NCBI RefSeq assembly: GCF_025398315.1
Contig: NZ_JAODOQ010000001.1
Span: 1,178,001 to 1,242,000, forward strand
Direction of reading: 5' to 3'
DNA: 64,000 bases
Origin: Shewanella phaeophyticola
GTDB taxonomy: Bacteria > Pseudomonadota > Gammaproteobacteria > Enterobacterales > Shewanellaceae
A model generated the notes under the pieces. It was not told the origin of the DNA. It saw nothing but the letters and a program-made list of their open reading frames with translations, and did not search any database. Of this stretch, positions 39,104-49,250 are shown piece after piece (the first letter of the stretch is position 1; each line of letters begins with the position of its first letter). A program made the translations under genes and the position numbers.

Positions 39104-39748
39104 TTAGTCAGGTGCAAAGCCTGAAGGATCAATTAACTCACCATCTAAAAACGCGTTACCGTCAGTCATTGTTAATCGACCTAAGCTGAACCACTTTACC
39201 ACTAGTGGGTATATAGCGTGTTCTTGCTCGTGCACACGTTCCGCTAATACAGAAGCATCTTCACCAGGGTAAACAGGGACTTTAGCCTGTAATATCACAG
39301 AGCCTGAGTCTAACTCTGGGATCACAAAATGCACACTGGCACCGTGTTCACTATCACCAGCATCAATGGCGCGTTGATGGGTATTTAATCCGGTGTATTT
39401 TGGTAATAATGATGGATGGATATTGATCATCTTACCAAGAAAACGGCTGACAAACTCATCAGTTAAAATACGCATAAATCCAGCGAGTACAATTAAATCT
39501 GGCTGGTATTTGTCTATCGCCGCCAACAAACGAGCATCGTATTCGCTACGTGACTCGTTTTTGTAAGCAATAACGCAGCTGGTATCAATTTCGCTATGGT
39601 GAGCGCGAATTAAACCATAAGCATCCGGTTTGTTACTGATCACTCCGACAACATCAGCGTTTACGTTATCGTCACAGCCATCAATAATGGCTTGAAGATT
39701 ACCGCCAGCGCCAGAAATAAGCACAACAACACGACAGCTTTGGCTCAT
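39104..39748 (-). CDS. purN: Phosphoribosylglycinamide formyltransferase
   Basis: A 214-residue GAR transformylase using 10-formyl-THF in purine synthesis step 3. It keeps the catalytic INIHPSLLPKYTG (Asn and His), GFMRIL and HFVIPELDSG (catalytic Asp). The phosphate-binding loop reads ISGAGGNLQAII, where most PurN have SGNGSNLQA, a mild variant. Its ATG overlaps the purM stop by one base (TAATG), so purM-purN is one translationally coupled operon. Confidence 0.95.
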   Translation of the reverse strand: MSQSCRVVVLISGAGGNLQAIIDGCDDNVNADVVGVISNKPDAYGLIRAHHSEIDTSCVIAYKNESRSEYDARLLAAIDKYQPDLIVLAGFMRILTDEFVSRFLGKMINIHPSLLPKYTGLNTHQRAIDAGDSEHGASVHFVIPELDSGSVILQAKVPVYPGEDASVLAERVHEQEHAIYPLVVKWFSLGRLTMTDGNAFLDGELIDPSGFAPD

Positions 39749-40784
39749 TAGATGATCTCCACTTGCTCTTCGTCATCTTGACGAGTCGCAATTTCACCAA
39801 TTAACCATGCGTTTTCACCTTCAGCTTTAAGCAATGCTAATGCCGCATCAACTTTGTCTGCTGGCAGCGCGATTATCATGCCAACACCACAGTTAAAGGT
39901 TAGGTACATTTCGTGTTGAGCGATGTTACCGTTTTGCATTAACCAGTCAAATACTACAGGCCATTTCCAAGAATCACCTTTGACGATTGCTTTACAATTT
40001 TCTGGTAATACGCGAGGGATGTTTTCCCAAAAGCCACCGCCAGTGATGTGCGCCATGGCATGGATTTCTGATTGCTCAATCAGTTTTAATAATGGCTTAA
40101 CATAAATTTTTGTTGGCTCAAGTAAGTGGTCAATTAGTGGCTTACCCGCAAGATCTTGTTTAGGATCAGCTTGGCTAACTTCTAACACTTTACGAATTAA
40201 CGAGTAACCGTTTGAGTGAGGATCACTAGAACCTAGTGCAATTAGCGCATCGCCCGCGTTTACTTTAGTGCCATCGATAATGTCTGCTTTTTCAGCGACA
40301 CCAACACAAAAACCTGCCAGATCGTAATCTTCGCCTTCGTACATGCCTGGCATTTCAGCGGTTTCACCACCAATTAATGCACAACCAGACTGGAAACAAC
40401 CTTCAGCAATACCATTAACCACAGAGGTTGCTGTATCAACGTCAAGTTTGCCTGTGGCGTAGTAGTCAAGGAAGAACAATGGCTCTGCACCAGATACGAT
40501 TAAGTCATTAACGCACATAGCAACTAAATCAACACCAACTGTGTCGTGCTTTTTATAATCAATGGCTAAACGTAACTTAGTACCAACACCATCAGTACCA
40601 GAAACTAATACAGGGTGTTTGTATTTAGTAGGTAATTCGCAGAGTGCGCCAAAACCGCCTAAATTGCCCATAACTTCTGGACGGCGAGTGCGTTTTACCG
40701 CAGATTTAATGTTGCTGACTAACGCATTACCTGCATTGATATCAACGCCGGCGTCTTTGTAACTTAGGGGGTAGGAGTGCTCAC
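39748..40784 (-). pseudogene. purM: Phosphoribosylformylglycinamidine cyclo-ligase, N-terminal frameshift
   Basis: AIR synthetase, step 5 of purine biosynthesis. From [14 protein letters not shown] (40671) onward, all motifs are intact, including [24 protein letters not shown] and [14 protein letters not shown]. The missing N-terminus is present upstream in another frame as [20 protein letters not shown], starting at a GTG at 40784 with GGAGGA upstream. One C is missing from the run at 40767-40771 (coding ACCCCCTAA), which creates a stop. A homopolymer slip in an essential biosynthetic gene suggests sequence error; an internal start at 40671 would lack part of the substrate domain. Confidence 0.88.
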
Positions 40785-41024
40785 GGAGGATCCTCTAGGG
40801 TACATCGTTTTATGGAATTTTATGCGGCAGTATTCTATCAGTTTGTCTCATTGGTCGAAAGCCATGTTTTTACTTTATCCTCAAAAGAAAACGATGAATT
40901 GCCTATTTTTTATTGGTTTAGCTCACGATTTACTGCAATTTTGAAACTTTATGTTTTATAGATGGGATAAATCGACTAACATTTGTCAAATTTGCCTGAA
41001 AAGTCGGAAATCTAGGAGAAAGAA

Positions 41025-41651
41025 ATGAAAGTCGTTGAAGTTAAGCATCCTCTGGTTCGTCATAAAGTCGGTTTGATGCGTGAAGCGGATATCAGCACCA
41101 AACGATTTCGTGAATTGGCCACAGAAGTGGGCAGTTTATTAACCTATGAAGCAACAGCTGATTTTGAAACTGAAACAGTAACCATTGATGGTTGGAATGG
41201 TCCAGTCAGTATTGAGCAACTAAAAGGTAAAAAAGTCACTGTAGTGCCTATTTTACGTGCGGGTCTCGGCATGATGGACGGCGTATTAGAGCATATTCCG
41301 AGTGCACGTATTTCAGTTGTAGGTATTTACCGTGACGAAGAAACACTGCAACCTGTGCCTTACTTTGAAAAAATCGTTAGTAATGTAGAAGAGCGTATCG
41401 CATTAGTGGTTGATCCAATGCTTGCCACTGGGGGGTCAATGATTGCGACTATTGATTTGTTGAAAAAGCGCGGTTGTACTTCAATTAAAGCATTAGTGCT
41501 TGTCGCTGCTCCTGAAGGGATTAAAGCGTTAGAAGAGGCGCACCCTGATATTGAGCTTTACACAGCAGCAATCGATGAATGCCTTAACGAACAAGGTTAT
41601 ATTTTACCTGGTTTAGGTGATGCGGGTGATAAGATATTTGGTACTAAATAG
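41025..41651 (+). CDS. upp: Uracil phosphoribosyltransferase
   Basis: A 208-residue pyrimidine-salvage enzyme making UMP from uracil and PRPP. The start [19 protein letters not shown], the [15 protein letters not shown] segment, the PRPP loop [12 protein letters not shown], and the uracil-binding [17 protein letters not shown] are all canonical; length equals E. coli Upp. AGGAG lies 7 bp before the ATG. It is divergent from purMN, the usual pairing in gammaproteobacteria. Confidence 0.96.
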   Translation: MKVVEVKHPLVRHKVGLMREADISTKRFRELATEVGSLLTYEATADFETETVTIDGWNGPVSIEQLKGKKVTVVPILRAGLGMMDGVLEHIPSARISVVGIYRDEETLQPVPYFEKIVSNVEERIALVVDPMLATGGSMIATIDLLKKRGCTSIKALVLVAAPEGIKALEEAHPDIELYTAAIDECLNEQGYILPGLGDAGDKIFGTK

Positions 41652-41669
41652 CACCATTACGATGCGGTA

Positions 41670-41700
41670 AAAAAATGGGAGCCAGTTGGCTCCCATTTTT
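41670..41700. terminator. Bidirectional terminator after upp
   Basis: Stem AAAAATGGGAGCC / GGCTCCCATTTTT around AGTT. It ends upp rightward and the convergent antiporter gene leftward. Confidence 0.87.
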
Positions 41701-41726
41701 TATGAGTGAAAGTTATGAGTGAGTGG

Positions 41727-43049
41727 TTACAACACCATTGCGGCTATCCAGCCAAATACAAGTAACGGGATGTTGTAATGCACAAATGTAGGGATAACAC
41801 TGTCGCGAATATGATCATGTTGGCCATCAGCATTAAGACCCGCAGTCGACCCTAAGGTCGAGTCTGATGCTGGCGAGCCGGCGTCACCCAATGCTGCAGC
41901 TGTTCCTACCAACGCAATCGTTGCTGCAACCGAAAACCCAAAGTTGAGCGCTAATGGCACGTAAATAGTCGCAATAATCGGAATCGTCGAAAACGAAGAA
42001 CCAATGCCCATGGTAATCAGTAAGCCCACAATCAACATTAGCAGAGCAGCTAAGGCTTTATTGTCGCCAATAATGTCACCTAAAGATGTCACTAAGGTGC
42101 TGACTTCACCGGTAGATTTCACCACTGCGGCAAACCCTGCAGCGGCAATCATAATAAAGCCAATGCTAGCCATCATATGAACGCCTTGATTAAACAAGTC
42201 TTTACTAATGTCTTGTTTAATAATGCCTGAAAAACGAAAGATGATAAATCCGCTTAAGGCACCAAAAATCATTGAGTCGGTTTGCAGTTGAACAATTAAG
42301 GTCACTACAATGGCCGATATTGAAATGATAATACTTTTGCGGCTAATAACCGGTGTTTCTGTGTCACTCATCACCGGCTGCTCAATCATGTATTGTCTTG
42401 GTTTACGGTAACTAATAAATATGGCCGTTAATAAACCACATACCATGCCTAATGCCGGGAGTAACATGGCTTGGGGGATCTGTGAGTTGACAGCATTTAA
42501 GCCGTTGGTATTTAAGTTAGCCAACAAGATATCGTTTAAGAAAATACCACCAAAACCTATTGGTAAAATCATGTAGGTAGTAACCAAACCAAAGGTTAAA
42601 ATGCACGCAATAAGACGACGGTCGATATTGAGTTTAGAAATAACGTGCAATAACGGTGGAATGAGAATGGGTATAAAAGCGATATGGATCGGTAAAATAT
42701 TTTGCGAAGACACCGCCATCGCTAAAATCGCCACCAATAATAGCCAACGTACCATTTGGGTATTGTTATTATTAGGCTCTTTACCCAGTTTTTTAATAAT
42801 AGAATGCGAGATTAACGTCGTTAAACCTGAGTGTGACAGTGCGGCAGCAAAAGCGCCTAATAATGCGTAACTTAACGCGATTTGTGCACCGCCCCCTAAA
42901 CCATCATTAAAGGCTGCAATGGTTTGATGGATATCTAATCCACCGACTAAACCCGCAACAACTGCACTGATGGTTAATGCTACCACCACATTGATGCGAA
43001 TAAAGCTTAAAAACAACATTAAGCAAACCGCGATAACAACCGCATTCAT
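41727..43049 (-). CDS. Na+/H+ antiporter family protein (NhaC-type)
   Basis: A 440-residue inner-membrane protein of about 12 helices. The N-terminal region ([40 protein letters not shown]) and the C-terminal [36 protein letters not shown] stretch (about 395-425) match the Na_H_antiport family of the ion-transporter superfamily. Related proteins carry out Na+/H+ or amino-acid/H+ exchange; the exact ion is not shown by the sequence. Single gene, leftward, sharing a terminator with upp. Confidence 0.78.
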   Translation of the reverse strand: MNAVVIAVCLMLFLSFIRINVVVALTISAVVAGLVGGLDIHQTIAAFNDGLGGGAQIALSYALLGAFAAALSHSGLTTLISHSIIKKLGKEPNNNNTQMVRWLLLVAILAMAVSSQNILPIHIAFIPILIPPLLHVISKLNIDRRLIACILTFGLVTTYMILPIGFGGIFLNDILLANLNTNGLNAVNSQIPQAMLLPALGMVCGLLTAIFISYRKPRQYMIEQPVMSDTETPVISRKSIIISISAIVVTLIVQLQTDSMIFGALSGFIIFRFSGIIKQDISKDLFNQGVHMMASIGFIMIAAAGFAAVVKSTGEVSTLVTSLGDIIGDNKALAALLMLIVGLLITMGIGSSFSTIPIIATIYVPLALNFGFSVAATIALVGTAAALGDAGSPASDSTLGSTAGLNADGQHDHIRDSVIPTFVHYNIPLLVFGWIAAMVL

Positions 43050-43489
43050 AATCGTAATTCTTTAAAGTAAATGAGACGGCTATTTTTGACCGCTCGATAG
43101 TATTTGTCCAGCGCAGATGAAATTTTTAATCGTTGGTGCAGGTTTTTAATGAATAGCTGAATGTTTTTAATACAACTGAGTCAGTAATCAATGATGATTA
43201 TTGGGCGTTATCAGTAGAATGTCGCACTTGTGTATTAATAGGTCTACATAGATTTTGAAGCTCTTGATAATGATTTTGTCACACGGCACTATTATATTAG
43301 TGACTCTGCATGTTTCATTTTTCAGCAGGTAAACTATTTTCAGATGAAATAGCTTATAAGTCTGTGAAATTAACTGTATGGTATATGACTGAATAAGTAC
43401 CAAAGGTATAAATATTTGAGTAATGGATGACTATGAAAGAATCTTTGTGCCTTTGTAGCATGTAAAAAGCCATTAAATGGAGATTGATA
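43050..43489. other. Intergenic region upstream of the peroxiredoxin gene
   Basis: About 440 bp between divergent genes, very AT-rich. It must carry the promoters of both. I saw no clear OxyR-type or sigma-70 signature and no open frame with a ribosome binding site. Confidence 0.4.
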
Positions 43490-44095
43490 ATGAGCGTATT
43501 AGTAGGCCGTCCAGCCCCAGATTTTACAGCCGCAGCCGTTCTTGGTTCTGGTGAAATTGTTGACACATTTAACCTCGCTACCGCAATTAAAGGTAAGCCA
43601 GCGGTTATTTTCTTCTATCCACTTGATTTTACTTTTGTATGCCCATCAGAGCTTATTGCTTTTGATCACCGCATGGAAGAGTTCACTAAGCGTGGCGTAG
43701 AAGTGATTGGTGTTTCTATTGATTCCCAGTTTACTCATAACGCATGGCGTAACACTCCAGTAGACAAAGGTGGTATTGGCCAAGTTAAATACACCCTAGT
43801 TGCTGACGTTAAGCATGAAATCTGTAAAGCGTACGATGTTGAACATCCAGAAGCGGGTGTTGCTTTCCGTGGTTCTTTCTTAGTAGATAAAGAAGGCCAA
43901 GTACGTCACCAAGTGATTAACGATTTGCCATTAGGTCGTAACGTTGATGAAATGATCCGTATGATCGACGCGCTTCAATTCCATGAAGAGCACGGTGAAG
44001 TTTGTCCAGCAGGCTGGTCAAAAGGCGAAGAAGGTATGACTGCAAGCACTGAAGGTGTTGCTGCATACTTAAAAGATAACTCTGCAAAGCTGTAA
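43490..44095 (+). CDS. Typical 2-Cys peroxiredoxin (alkyl hydroperoxide reductase C family)
   Basis: A 201-residue thiol peroxidase. The peroxidatic Cys is in FYPLDFTFVCPSEL and the resolving Cys in HGEVCPAGW, the classical 2-Cys pair. GSFLVDKEGQVRH and the C-terminal extension are intact. It is closer to the Prx1/TSA subgroup than to E. coli AhpC. The ATG at 43490 has GGAG 7 bp upstream and is preferred over an ATT-type start two codons earlier. It reduces H2O2 and organic peroxides; no ahpF lies nearby, so thioredoxin is the likely reductant. Confidence 0.92.
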   Translation: MSVLVGRPAPDFTAAAVLGSGEIVDTFNLATAIKGKPAVIFFYPLDFTFVCPSELIAFDHRMEEFTKRGVEVIGVSIDSQFTHNAWRNTPVDKGGIGQVKYTLVADVKHEICKAYDVEHPEAGVAFRGSFLVDKEGQVRHQVINDLPLGRNVDEMIRMIDALQFHEEHGEVCPAGWSKGEEGMTASTEGVAAYLKDNSAKL

Positions 44096-44110
44096 TGTTA
44101 AGAGTTTGAG

Positions 44111-44147
44111 CCAATAAAAAAAGCTGCTTCGGCAGCTTTTTTATTGG
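44111..44147. terminator. Terminator after the peroxiredoxin gene
   Basis: A long stem CCAATAAAAAAAGCTGC / GCAGCTTTTTTATTGG around a stable TTCG tetraloop with T runs. It starts 16 bp after the stop codon. Confidence 0.9.
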
Positions 44148-44262
44148 GTGTATATTTCAATTCTACTCATTTTAATACAGGCCGTAATAAACATTGGCTG
44201 AAATCGATGGATACCCATTTTAAAATTGGTTGGTATAGGTATTTTTCTTGAGTTCAGGCTGT

Positions 44263-44925
44263 TTACTCTGTTTCAGTATTTTCGGCATCAGCACCGATAA
44301 GTGGCCAGCCACCCAGCGCTTTCCAACGATTAACGATATGACAAAATAACTCTGCAGTACGTTCGGTATCGTAAAGGGCAGAGTGGGCTTCTTTATTATC
44401 AAAATCAATACCCGCCATCTTACAGGCTTTGGCCAGTACGGTATGGCCAATAGCTAGTCCTGCTAATGTTGCGGTATCAAAGCTTGCAAATGGGTGGAAC
44501 GGTGAACGTTTTAAGTTATTACGCTCAATTGCCTGGTTCACAAAACCCAAATCAAATGCAGCGTTATGAGCCACGATAATACTGCGATGGCAATCAGCGG
44601 CTTTTTGGGCTTTTTTGACTTCTTTAAATATTTCTAAAAAAGCCACTTTTTCACCAACAGCCCCCCGAAGCGGGTTAGTAGGATCGATACCGTTGAACGC
44701 TAAGGCTTCGGGCTCTAGGTTTGCACCTTCAAAAGGCTCAATATGAAAATGTAAGGTTTTGTCGAGTTCAATAACCCCATCACTGTTCATTCTCAACATT
44801 GTGACGGCAATTTCGAGCAACGCATCGGTTTTGGCGTTAAAACCTGCGGTTTCAACATCAATAACCACAGGGAAGTAACCACGAAAGCGGTGTTTAAACT
44901 TGTTAGCGTCACAAATATCAGTCAT
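44263..44925 (-). CDS. rnt: Ribonuclease T
   Basis: A 220-residue DEDDh exonuclease trimming the 3' ends of tRNA and other stable RNAs. The start [20 protein letters not shown] at 44925 is the conserved one; a TTG six codons upstream is not. Exo[10 protein letters not shown], Exo[12 protein letters not shown] and Exo[17 protein letters not shown] supply the four acidic residues and the His. AGGA lies 13 bp before the ATG. It is divergent from motY, a conserved Shewanella/Vibrio neighbourhood. Confidence 0.94.
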   Translation of the reverse strand: MTDICDANKFKHRFRGYFPVVIDVETAGFNAKTDALLEIAVTMLRMNSDGVIELDKTLHFHIEPFEGANLEPEALAFNGIDPTNPLRGAVGEKVAFLEIFKEVKKAQKAADCHRSIIVAHNAAFDLGFVNQAIERNNLKRSPFHPFASFDTATLAGLAIGHTVLAKACKMAGIDFDNKEAHSALYDTERTAELFCHIVNRWKALGGWPLIGADAENTETE

Positions 44926-45051
44926 TACAGTCTTTATCCTCAATTGATATCATTTTCAGAGCAAATGATATAAGCCGAGTATTATGCGCAAACTGACGCG
45001 CAGTGTCATGTTTGATTGTGTTTTTTATCGGCGATTAACATGATTGTTTGC

Positions 45052-45078
45052 TAAAGAAAGCCTTAAACAGGCCGATAG
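45052..45078 (+). promoter_or_regulatory. Sigma-28 (FliA) flagellar promoter of motY
   Basis: TAAA at 45052-45055, exactly 15 bp of spacer, then GCCGATAG at 45071-45078. This matches the sigma-28 consensus TAAA-N15-GCCGATAA at all but the last base. Position fits: about 30 bp before the motY ATG. Confidence 0.88.
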
Positions 45079-45109
45079 TTACTATGTAATCGGTATAAAG
45101 GGTGTTTTT

Positions 45110-45979
45110 ATGTGGCGAAAACTGATGGTTCTCACAAGTTTGTGTCTTTGCTCAACGGCTCATGCCGATTTGAGACATTATGTTGCGTCTCTTGAAAACT
45201 CAGCATGGCGTGTGGGTGAAAATAACCCAATCGAATGTCGTTTAGAGCATGACATTCCTGATTACGGTCGCGCCGTGTTTACCAGCATTGCAGGAAAAGA
45301 ACTCAATTTACAATTTACTTTAGATATGTGGTTAAAGCCTGATTCTGTGACTAATGCAACGCTAATCAGTCGAGCGCCTAGTTGGCGACCTGGGCATAAT
45401 TCTAAAGAAATTACTCAATTAGCTTACCAGAAGCAATTTAATGGTGAAGTACCAAAAAAGGCTGCGTGGTCAATGTTGACAGAGTTAAGCCAAGGTATGG
45501 AGCCAACATTTTATTATGCCGATTGGTACAACCCTAATTCTAAAATTGCGGTGGGGCTGTCATCTGCCAACTTTGGTGGCAAGTATCGTGAGTTTCGTTC
45601 TTGTTTAGCTAATTTATTACCCTACAGTTTTGATGATATTGCGTTTACGGTACTTAATTACCAAGAGGGGGGCGTGGAGTTAACTCGCTTCTCAAAAATG
45701 CAATTACAAAAAGTACAGCGTTACTTGTCATTTGACCCTGAAGTGGAACTTGTCCTGATTGATGCTTACACCGATAGTTATGGTGGCCGCTCAGTAAACC
45801 AAAGGGTGTCAGATAAGCGTGCTGACTCCGTTAAAGATATTCTTATTGCCAGTGGTATTCCTCAAGAGCGTATTCACACCGAAGGCCATGGTGAAAAACG
45901 CCATGTGGCGGCCAACGATCTCGAGCAGGAACGCCAAATAAACCGTCGTGTGGTGATTAAGATAACGAAACCGATATAG
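45110..45979 (+). CDS. motY: Sodium-driven flagellar motor protein MotY
   Basis: A 289-residue secreted protein with signal peptide (cleavage near AHA-D). The N-terminal domain (DLRHYVASLENSAWRV) is the MotY-specific part that attaches to the T-ring and MotX. The C-terminal OmpA-type peptidoglycan-binding domain (about 165-285) has VLIDAYTDSYGGRSVNQRVSD and the NRRVVIKI end. It anchors Na+-type stators in polar flagella. The ATG at 45110 is downstream of the sigma-28 promoter; the longer upstream frame would overlap that promoter. Confidence 0.93.
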   Translation: MWRKLMVLTSLCLCSTAHADLRHYVASLENSAWRVGENNPIECRLEHDIPDYGRAVFTSIAGKELNLQFTLDMWLKPDSVTNATLISRAPSWRPGHNSKEITQLAYQKQFNGEVPKKAAWSMLTELSQGMEPTFYYADWYNPNSKIAVGLSSANFGGKYREFRSCLANLLPYSFDDIAFTVLNYQEGGVELTRFSKMQLQKVQRYLSFDPEVELVLIDAYTDSYGGRSVNQRVSDKRADSVKDILIASGIPQERIHTEGHGEKRHVAANDLEQERQINRRVVIKITKPI

Positions 45980-46016
45980 CTACGCTTAACGGCAGATGTA
46001 AAAGCGATATACATAA

Positions 46017-46048
46017 ACCCAAGCAGTTTACTGCTTGGGTATTATTTT
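46017..46048 (+). terminator. Rho-independent terminator after motY
   Basis: Ten-bp perfect stem ACCCAAGCAG / CTGCTTGGGT with a TTTA loop, followed by ATTATTTT, 37 bp after the stop. Confidence 0.75.
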
Positions 46049-46083
46049 GCCTGTTGACCAAGGTGTTATACCAACACGCATTA

Positions 46084-46345
46084 TACCATTTCCATTAATT
46101 ATGTGACCAATCAGAGTCGCTCAGACTGTTCAGTTTGAGGCGCATTGCTGAAATAATGGTTATTCCCTTCTAAGGCAATGCAACAAAGAAATGGACTGTC
46201 TGAGCGCCTCCTGCAAGGCGGGTTTCTGTGCCTTCTATGCTGCTTAATAGTATTTTGACGTAGAGCAACTATGCCTACAATCCTATTACTTGCCTAGAAG
46301 GCACAGAATTACCGCTGAATGACCAGATAATTAGTGGAATTGGTA
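46084..46345 (-). repeat. Family A repeat, copy 3 (262 bp)
   Basis: Same orientation and length as copy 2 and almost identical to it. It starts TACCATTTCCATTAATTATG and ends with the complement of TACCAATTCCACTAATTA. It lies just beyond the motY terminator. Flanks are T/A-rich (TTA before, TTAA after) without a longer direct duplication. Confidence 0.88.
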
Positions 46346-46416
46346 TTAAAATTTGCTCTTTTAGCGAAAATGATCAGTGAGGTATTCGAGGCAGCCTTTT
46401 GAAGACATAGTCGTTC

Positions 46417-46511
46417 TCGGCAACTGCTCCTGCGTTGCTCTATCTCCTGCATCCATGCAGTCGTCGGCAACTGCTCCTGCGTTGCTCTATCTCCTGCATC
46501 CATGCAAGTCG
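46417..46511 (+). repeat. Two tandem copies of a 47-bp module shared with family A copy 1
   Basis: TCGGCAACTGCTCCTGCGTT starts at 46417 and again at 46464. The second copy has one extra A (CATGCAAGTCG). The same module, with a single C/T difference, is the extra segment inside family A copy 1 near 17409-17458, followed in both places by TACGT. Copies 2 and 3 of family A lack it. Confidence 0.85.
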
Positions 46512-46815
46512 TACGTTAAGAAAGGCAAACAAAGAAGACCACTCTGATAAATTCGCCCTTTGGGGCTGTGTCACTCCCCCATTACTGCTTCAAATGACTT
46601 TGATGTAGAGGACTACACCTACAGTCATTTTCATTGTACAGACCCTCTGTAACCATCCCTTATGTAGATCATATTCTAATAAGGATTAATGGAATGCACC
46701 CTCTCTATCTAATCGGCTTCAAATTAGCCATGTTGGTTGATGATAAAGTAACCAACAACAGTACAACCAATAACAGTAAGAGAGAGTATTAAATGGAGGG
46801 CGACAAAAAAAAGAC

Positions 46816-46969
46816 AAAAAAAACCCACTTAATCCAAGTGGGCTAAATAATTTGCAATCAACAAATTTAAGGAAGGAAGTCAAGCATAAGAACTAGGGTA
46901 AACTGAGGTATTGGGTTACATCAGTTTGGCGTTCTTGGTTTTCAACATCTGAATCGGATGTGTCCTGAA
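46816..46969 (-). ncRNA. Candidate small RNA (leftward)
   Basis: Read leftward, a sigma-70-like promoter has TTGAAT (46999-47004), a 17-bp spacer and TATAGC (46976-46981). About 150 nt downstream is a clean intrinsic terminator: CCCACTT / AAGTGGG stem with a 5-nt loop, then a run of eight T (46816-46823). Between them no frame of useful length is open. The terminator works only leftward, since the other side lacks a T run, so it is unexplained by any neighbouring gene. I do not recognise the RNA family. Confidence 0.4.
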
Positions 46970-47745
46970 AACAAGGCTATATTAGAATTAAAAAGTGGAT
47001 TCAACAAACTAGAAAAATTATGACTTAGCATTAGTAAAACTAATGCTTGTTGTGGGGTGGTAGTTTAGTGAATCATGCTTAATCGCTTGTTATAGTGGTT
47101 TGTTAGATTGTTATACATATCTTGTGCATAATTAGTCGGATTAATAAATTGAGGTTAGTGATAATATTTAACAATTGACGAGTTAGCTATTTGTGGTTGC
47201 GCTATTTTATTTAAAATACACTCTGAAAAGCCAACGTCCTTGTTGTATTGCTCTATAAAAAATGGGATAGAATTGATTAATATCTCATTGATGCATTGAT
47301 GCTGTTATTACTGCAGGTTTATCTATTGTGAACGGTTAAACTGTCGCTGTACGATTAACTGAGGTTGATTGTCATTAGTATGAAAAAAGAAATGAGGAAT
47401 ATAGGAGGATATTGGCCATTAGCATGCGGAATGAATTGCCTTATATCGCCTTAGTGTTGGCTTACCCCAATCGATGATGAAAATGGCAATTACACCCAAA
47501 TATTGTTACTGAGTTATTGGTTATAACATGAGGTTTAATCGTACTTTTTTGTGTAAACTTTTGTTAATGGTTTGGGGGAATACATTAATAAAGCTTCATC
47601 TATTACCGTTCCTGAGGTTTTTTGTGTGTTTTAGCGCATTTTGAGCAAAATAAAGTCCTTTTTTCCCCTTAGGCATTATTCACAAGCGTACATCTACTCG
47701 GTATAGTAAGCCAACTTTTGTCTGTTAAGAATTCGTATTCTGATT

Positions 47746-48143
47746 ATGTTTGTTTTACCCATATCAATTTACTATGAAGATACCGATGCCGGTGGTGTTG
47801 TGTACCATTCAAACTACTTGAACTTTTTGAAAGGGCACGGACACAATGGTTAAAAGCGATGGGTATTCGCCAAGCGCAATTGTTGGTGGAAGATATTGCT
47901 TTTGTCGTTAAACATGCCGATATCGATTTTCGTAAAGCAGCAAAATTTGAACAAGACTTATTGGTTGAATCCAAAGTCGTCGAATTAAAAAAAGCGTCTT
48001 TGGTGTTTCACCAACGCTTAGTTGATCATCAAGGTGATTGCTATTGTGAAGCGACAGTCGTTGTCGCGTGTATATCTTTGTCACGAATGCGTCCCCGCGC
48101 TATTCCCCTAAATATCGTTCAGGAGTTTGACAGTGCACGCTGA
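47746..48143 (+). pseudogene. ybgC: Acyl-CoA thioesterase YbgC, one frameshift
   Basis: Hotdog-fold thioesterase at the head of the tol-pal cluster. The ATG at 47746 gives MFVLPISIYYEDTDAGGVVY, with the catalytic Asp in EDTDAGG. One T is missing from the run at 47824-47828 (AACTTTTTGA), after which the frame continues ERARTQWLKAMGIRQAQLLV to a TGA at 48141-48143. Full length would be about 133 residues. It overlaps the tolQ start. A homopolymer slip like this is typical of sequence error, but cannot be distinguished here from a real mutation. Confidence 0.88.
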
Positions 48144-48822
48144 AATTTCATTTATTGGTTTGTTTTTAGAAGCCAGTGTGTTGGTAAAATTGGTCATGTT
48201 GACCTTGTTGGCATTATCAATTGCCTCTTGGGCTGTCATTATCCAACGCAACAAATTGCTCAGCTCAGCAAGAGTTAAAGCATTACGCTTTGAAGATACC
48301 TTTTGGTCTGGTGTTGATTTAAACCGTCTTTATAAAGAACTCATTGCCCGTGGTAATGCAATATCAGGCTTAGAGGCGATGTTTGTTGCTGGGTTTAAAG
48401 AATATACCCGCTTGAGTAAAGTTAACAGCAAATCACCAGAAGCGGTGATGGACGGTACTTCGCGTGCTATGCGTGTGAGCTTGTCACGTGAGATGGAAAA
48501 ATTAGAACATCATTTACCTTTATTGGCCACGATTGGCTCAACCAGCCCATATATTGGTTTATTTGGAACGGTATGGGGGATCATGAATTCGTTTATCGCA
48601 TTAGGTGCAGTTGAAAACGCGACGCTAGCAATGGTTGCTCCTGGTATTGCAGAGGCGCTAATTGCCACAGCAATGGGCTTGTTTGCGGCCATTCCTGCCG
48701 TTATTGGTTACAACAGATTCTCGACTCAAGTTGAAAAGCTTGAGAGCTCATACGCCAACTTTATGGAAGAATTCTCAAACATATTGCAACGTCAAGCGTA
48801 TAGCGAGAAGGAAGCTGTTTAA
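48133..48822 (+). CDS. tolQ: Tol-Pal system inner-membrane protein TolQ
   Basis: A 229-residue MotA/TolQ/ExbB-type proton-channel protein with three membrane helices (about 15-37, 130-152 and 165-187). It keeps [26 protein letters not shown] and [20 protein letters not shown], the channel-lining segments. The GTG at 48133 with AGGAG eight bases upstream is preferred over the TTG at 48127. It works with TolR to harness the proton motive force for outer-membrane constriction during division. It overlaps ybgC by 11 bp and tolR by one. Confidence 0.93.
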   Translation: MHAEISFIGLFLEASVLVKLVMLTLLALSIASWAVIIQRNKLLSSARVKALRFEDTFWSGVDLNRLYKELIARGNAISGLEAMFVAGFKEYTRLSKVNSKSPEAVMDGTSRAMRVSLSREMEKLEHHLPLLATIGSTSPYIGLFGTVWGIMNSFIALGAVENATLAMVAPGIAEALIATAMGLFAAIPAVIGYNRFSTQVEKLESSYANFMEEFSNILQRQAYSEKEAV

Positions 48823-49250
48823 TGTATCAGCGTAAACGTCGTCGTCCGGTTGCAGAAATCAACGTGGTGCCTTATATCGACGTGATGTTGGTGTTGTTAA
48901 TTATTTTTATGGTTACAGCGCCAATCGTATCGCAAGGTGTCAAAGTAGAGTTGCCGCAAGGTAATGCAGAAACCCTGCCACCAGACAGTAAGCCGCCTAT
49001 TGTTGCCTCTATTGATGCTGCAGGTGAATACTTTTTAAACGTAGGCAGTAGCTCAAACTCTGTCGCGATGGATTTAGAGCAAGTGTCTACTGAAGTTGGT
49101 GCGCTTATCATGCTGGAACCGCAAAGGCCGGTAGTGGTAAAAGCGGATCGATCTATACCATATGAAAGCGTGATCCAATTAATGATAAGCCTACAAGGTG
49201 CTGGCGTCCCTGCGGTTGGGCTTATGACCGATTCACCGAAGGAGAAATAG
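48822..49250 (+). CDS. tolR: Tol-Pal system protein TolR
   Basis: A 142-residue ExbD/TolR protein: one helix (about 17-38) with the essential membrane Asp in NVVPYIDVMLVLLIIFMVTAP, then a periplasmic domain ending with GVPAVGLMTD. Partner of TolQ in the proton-driven motor. Its ATG overlaps the tolQ TAA, and its TAG abuts the tolA GTG. Confidence 0.95.
   Translation: MYQRKRRRPVAEINVVPYIDVMLVLLIIFMVTAPIVSQGVKVELPQGNAETLPPDSKPPIVASIDAAGEYFLNVGSSSNSVAMDLEQVSTEVGALIMLEPQRPVVVKADRSIPYESVIQLMISLQGAGVPAVGLMTDSPKEK

Larger units (their letters stand above)
46346..47745. other. 1.4 kb gene-poor stretch before the tol cluster
   Basis: No convincing protein gene. It holds two tandem 47-bp repeats (46417-46511), a leftward terminator with a possible small RNA upstream of it (46816-46969), and otherwise AT-rich sequence. 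A 32-codon frame at 46694-46792 exists but has no recognisable features. Promoters for the tol cluster should lie near its right end; a TATAGT-like hexamer at 47702 is the only hint. Confidence 0.6.

Noticed and set aside
40870..40910. Possible PurR operator upstream of purM
   Set aside because: AAAGAAAACGATGAATTG matches only about half of the PurR palindrome and lacks the right half-site.
46694..46792. A 32-codon frame starting MHPLYLIGFKLAMLVDDKVT with a possible ribosome binding site
   Set aside because: No recognisable family or helix pattern, and it lies in a repeat-rich gap. Too weak to call a gene.
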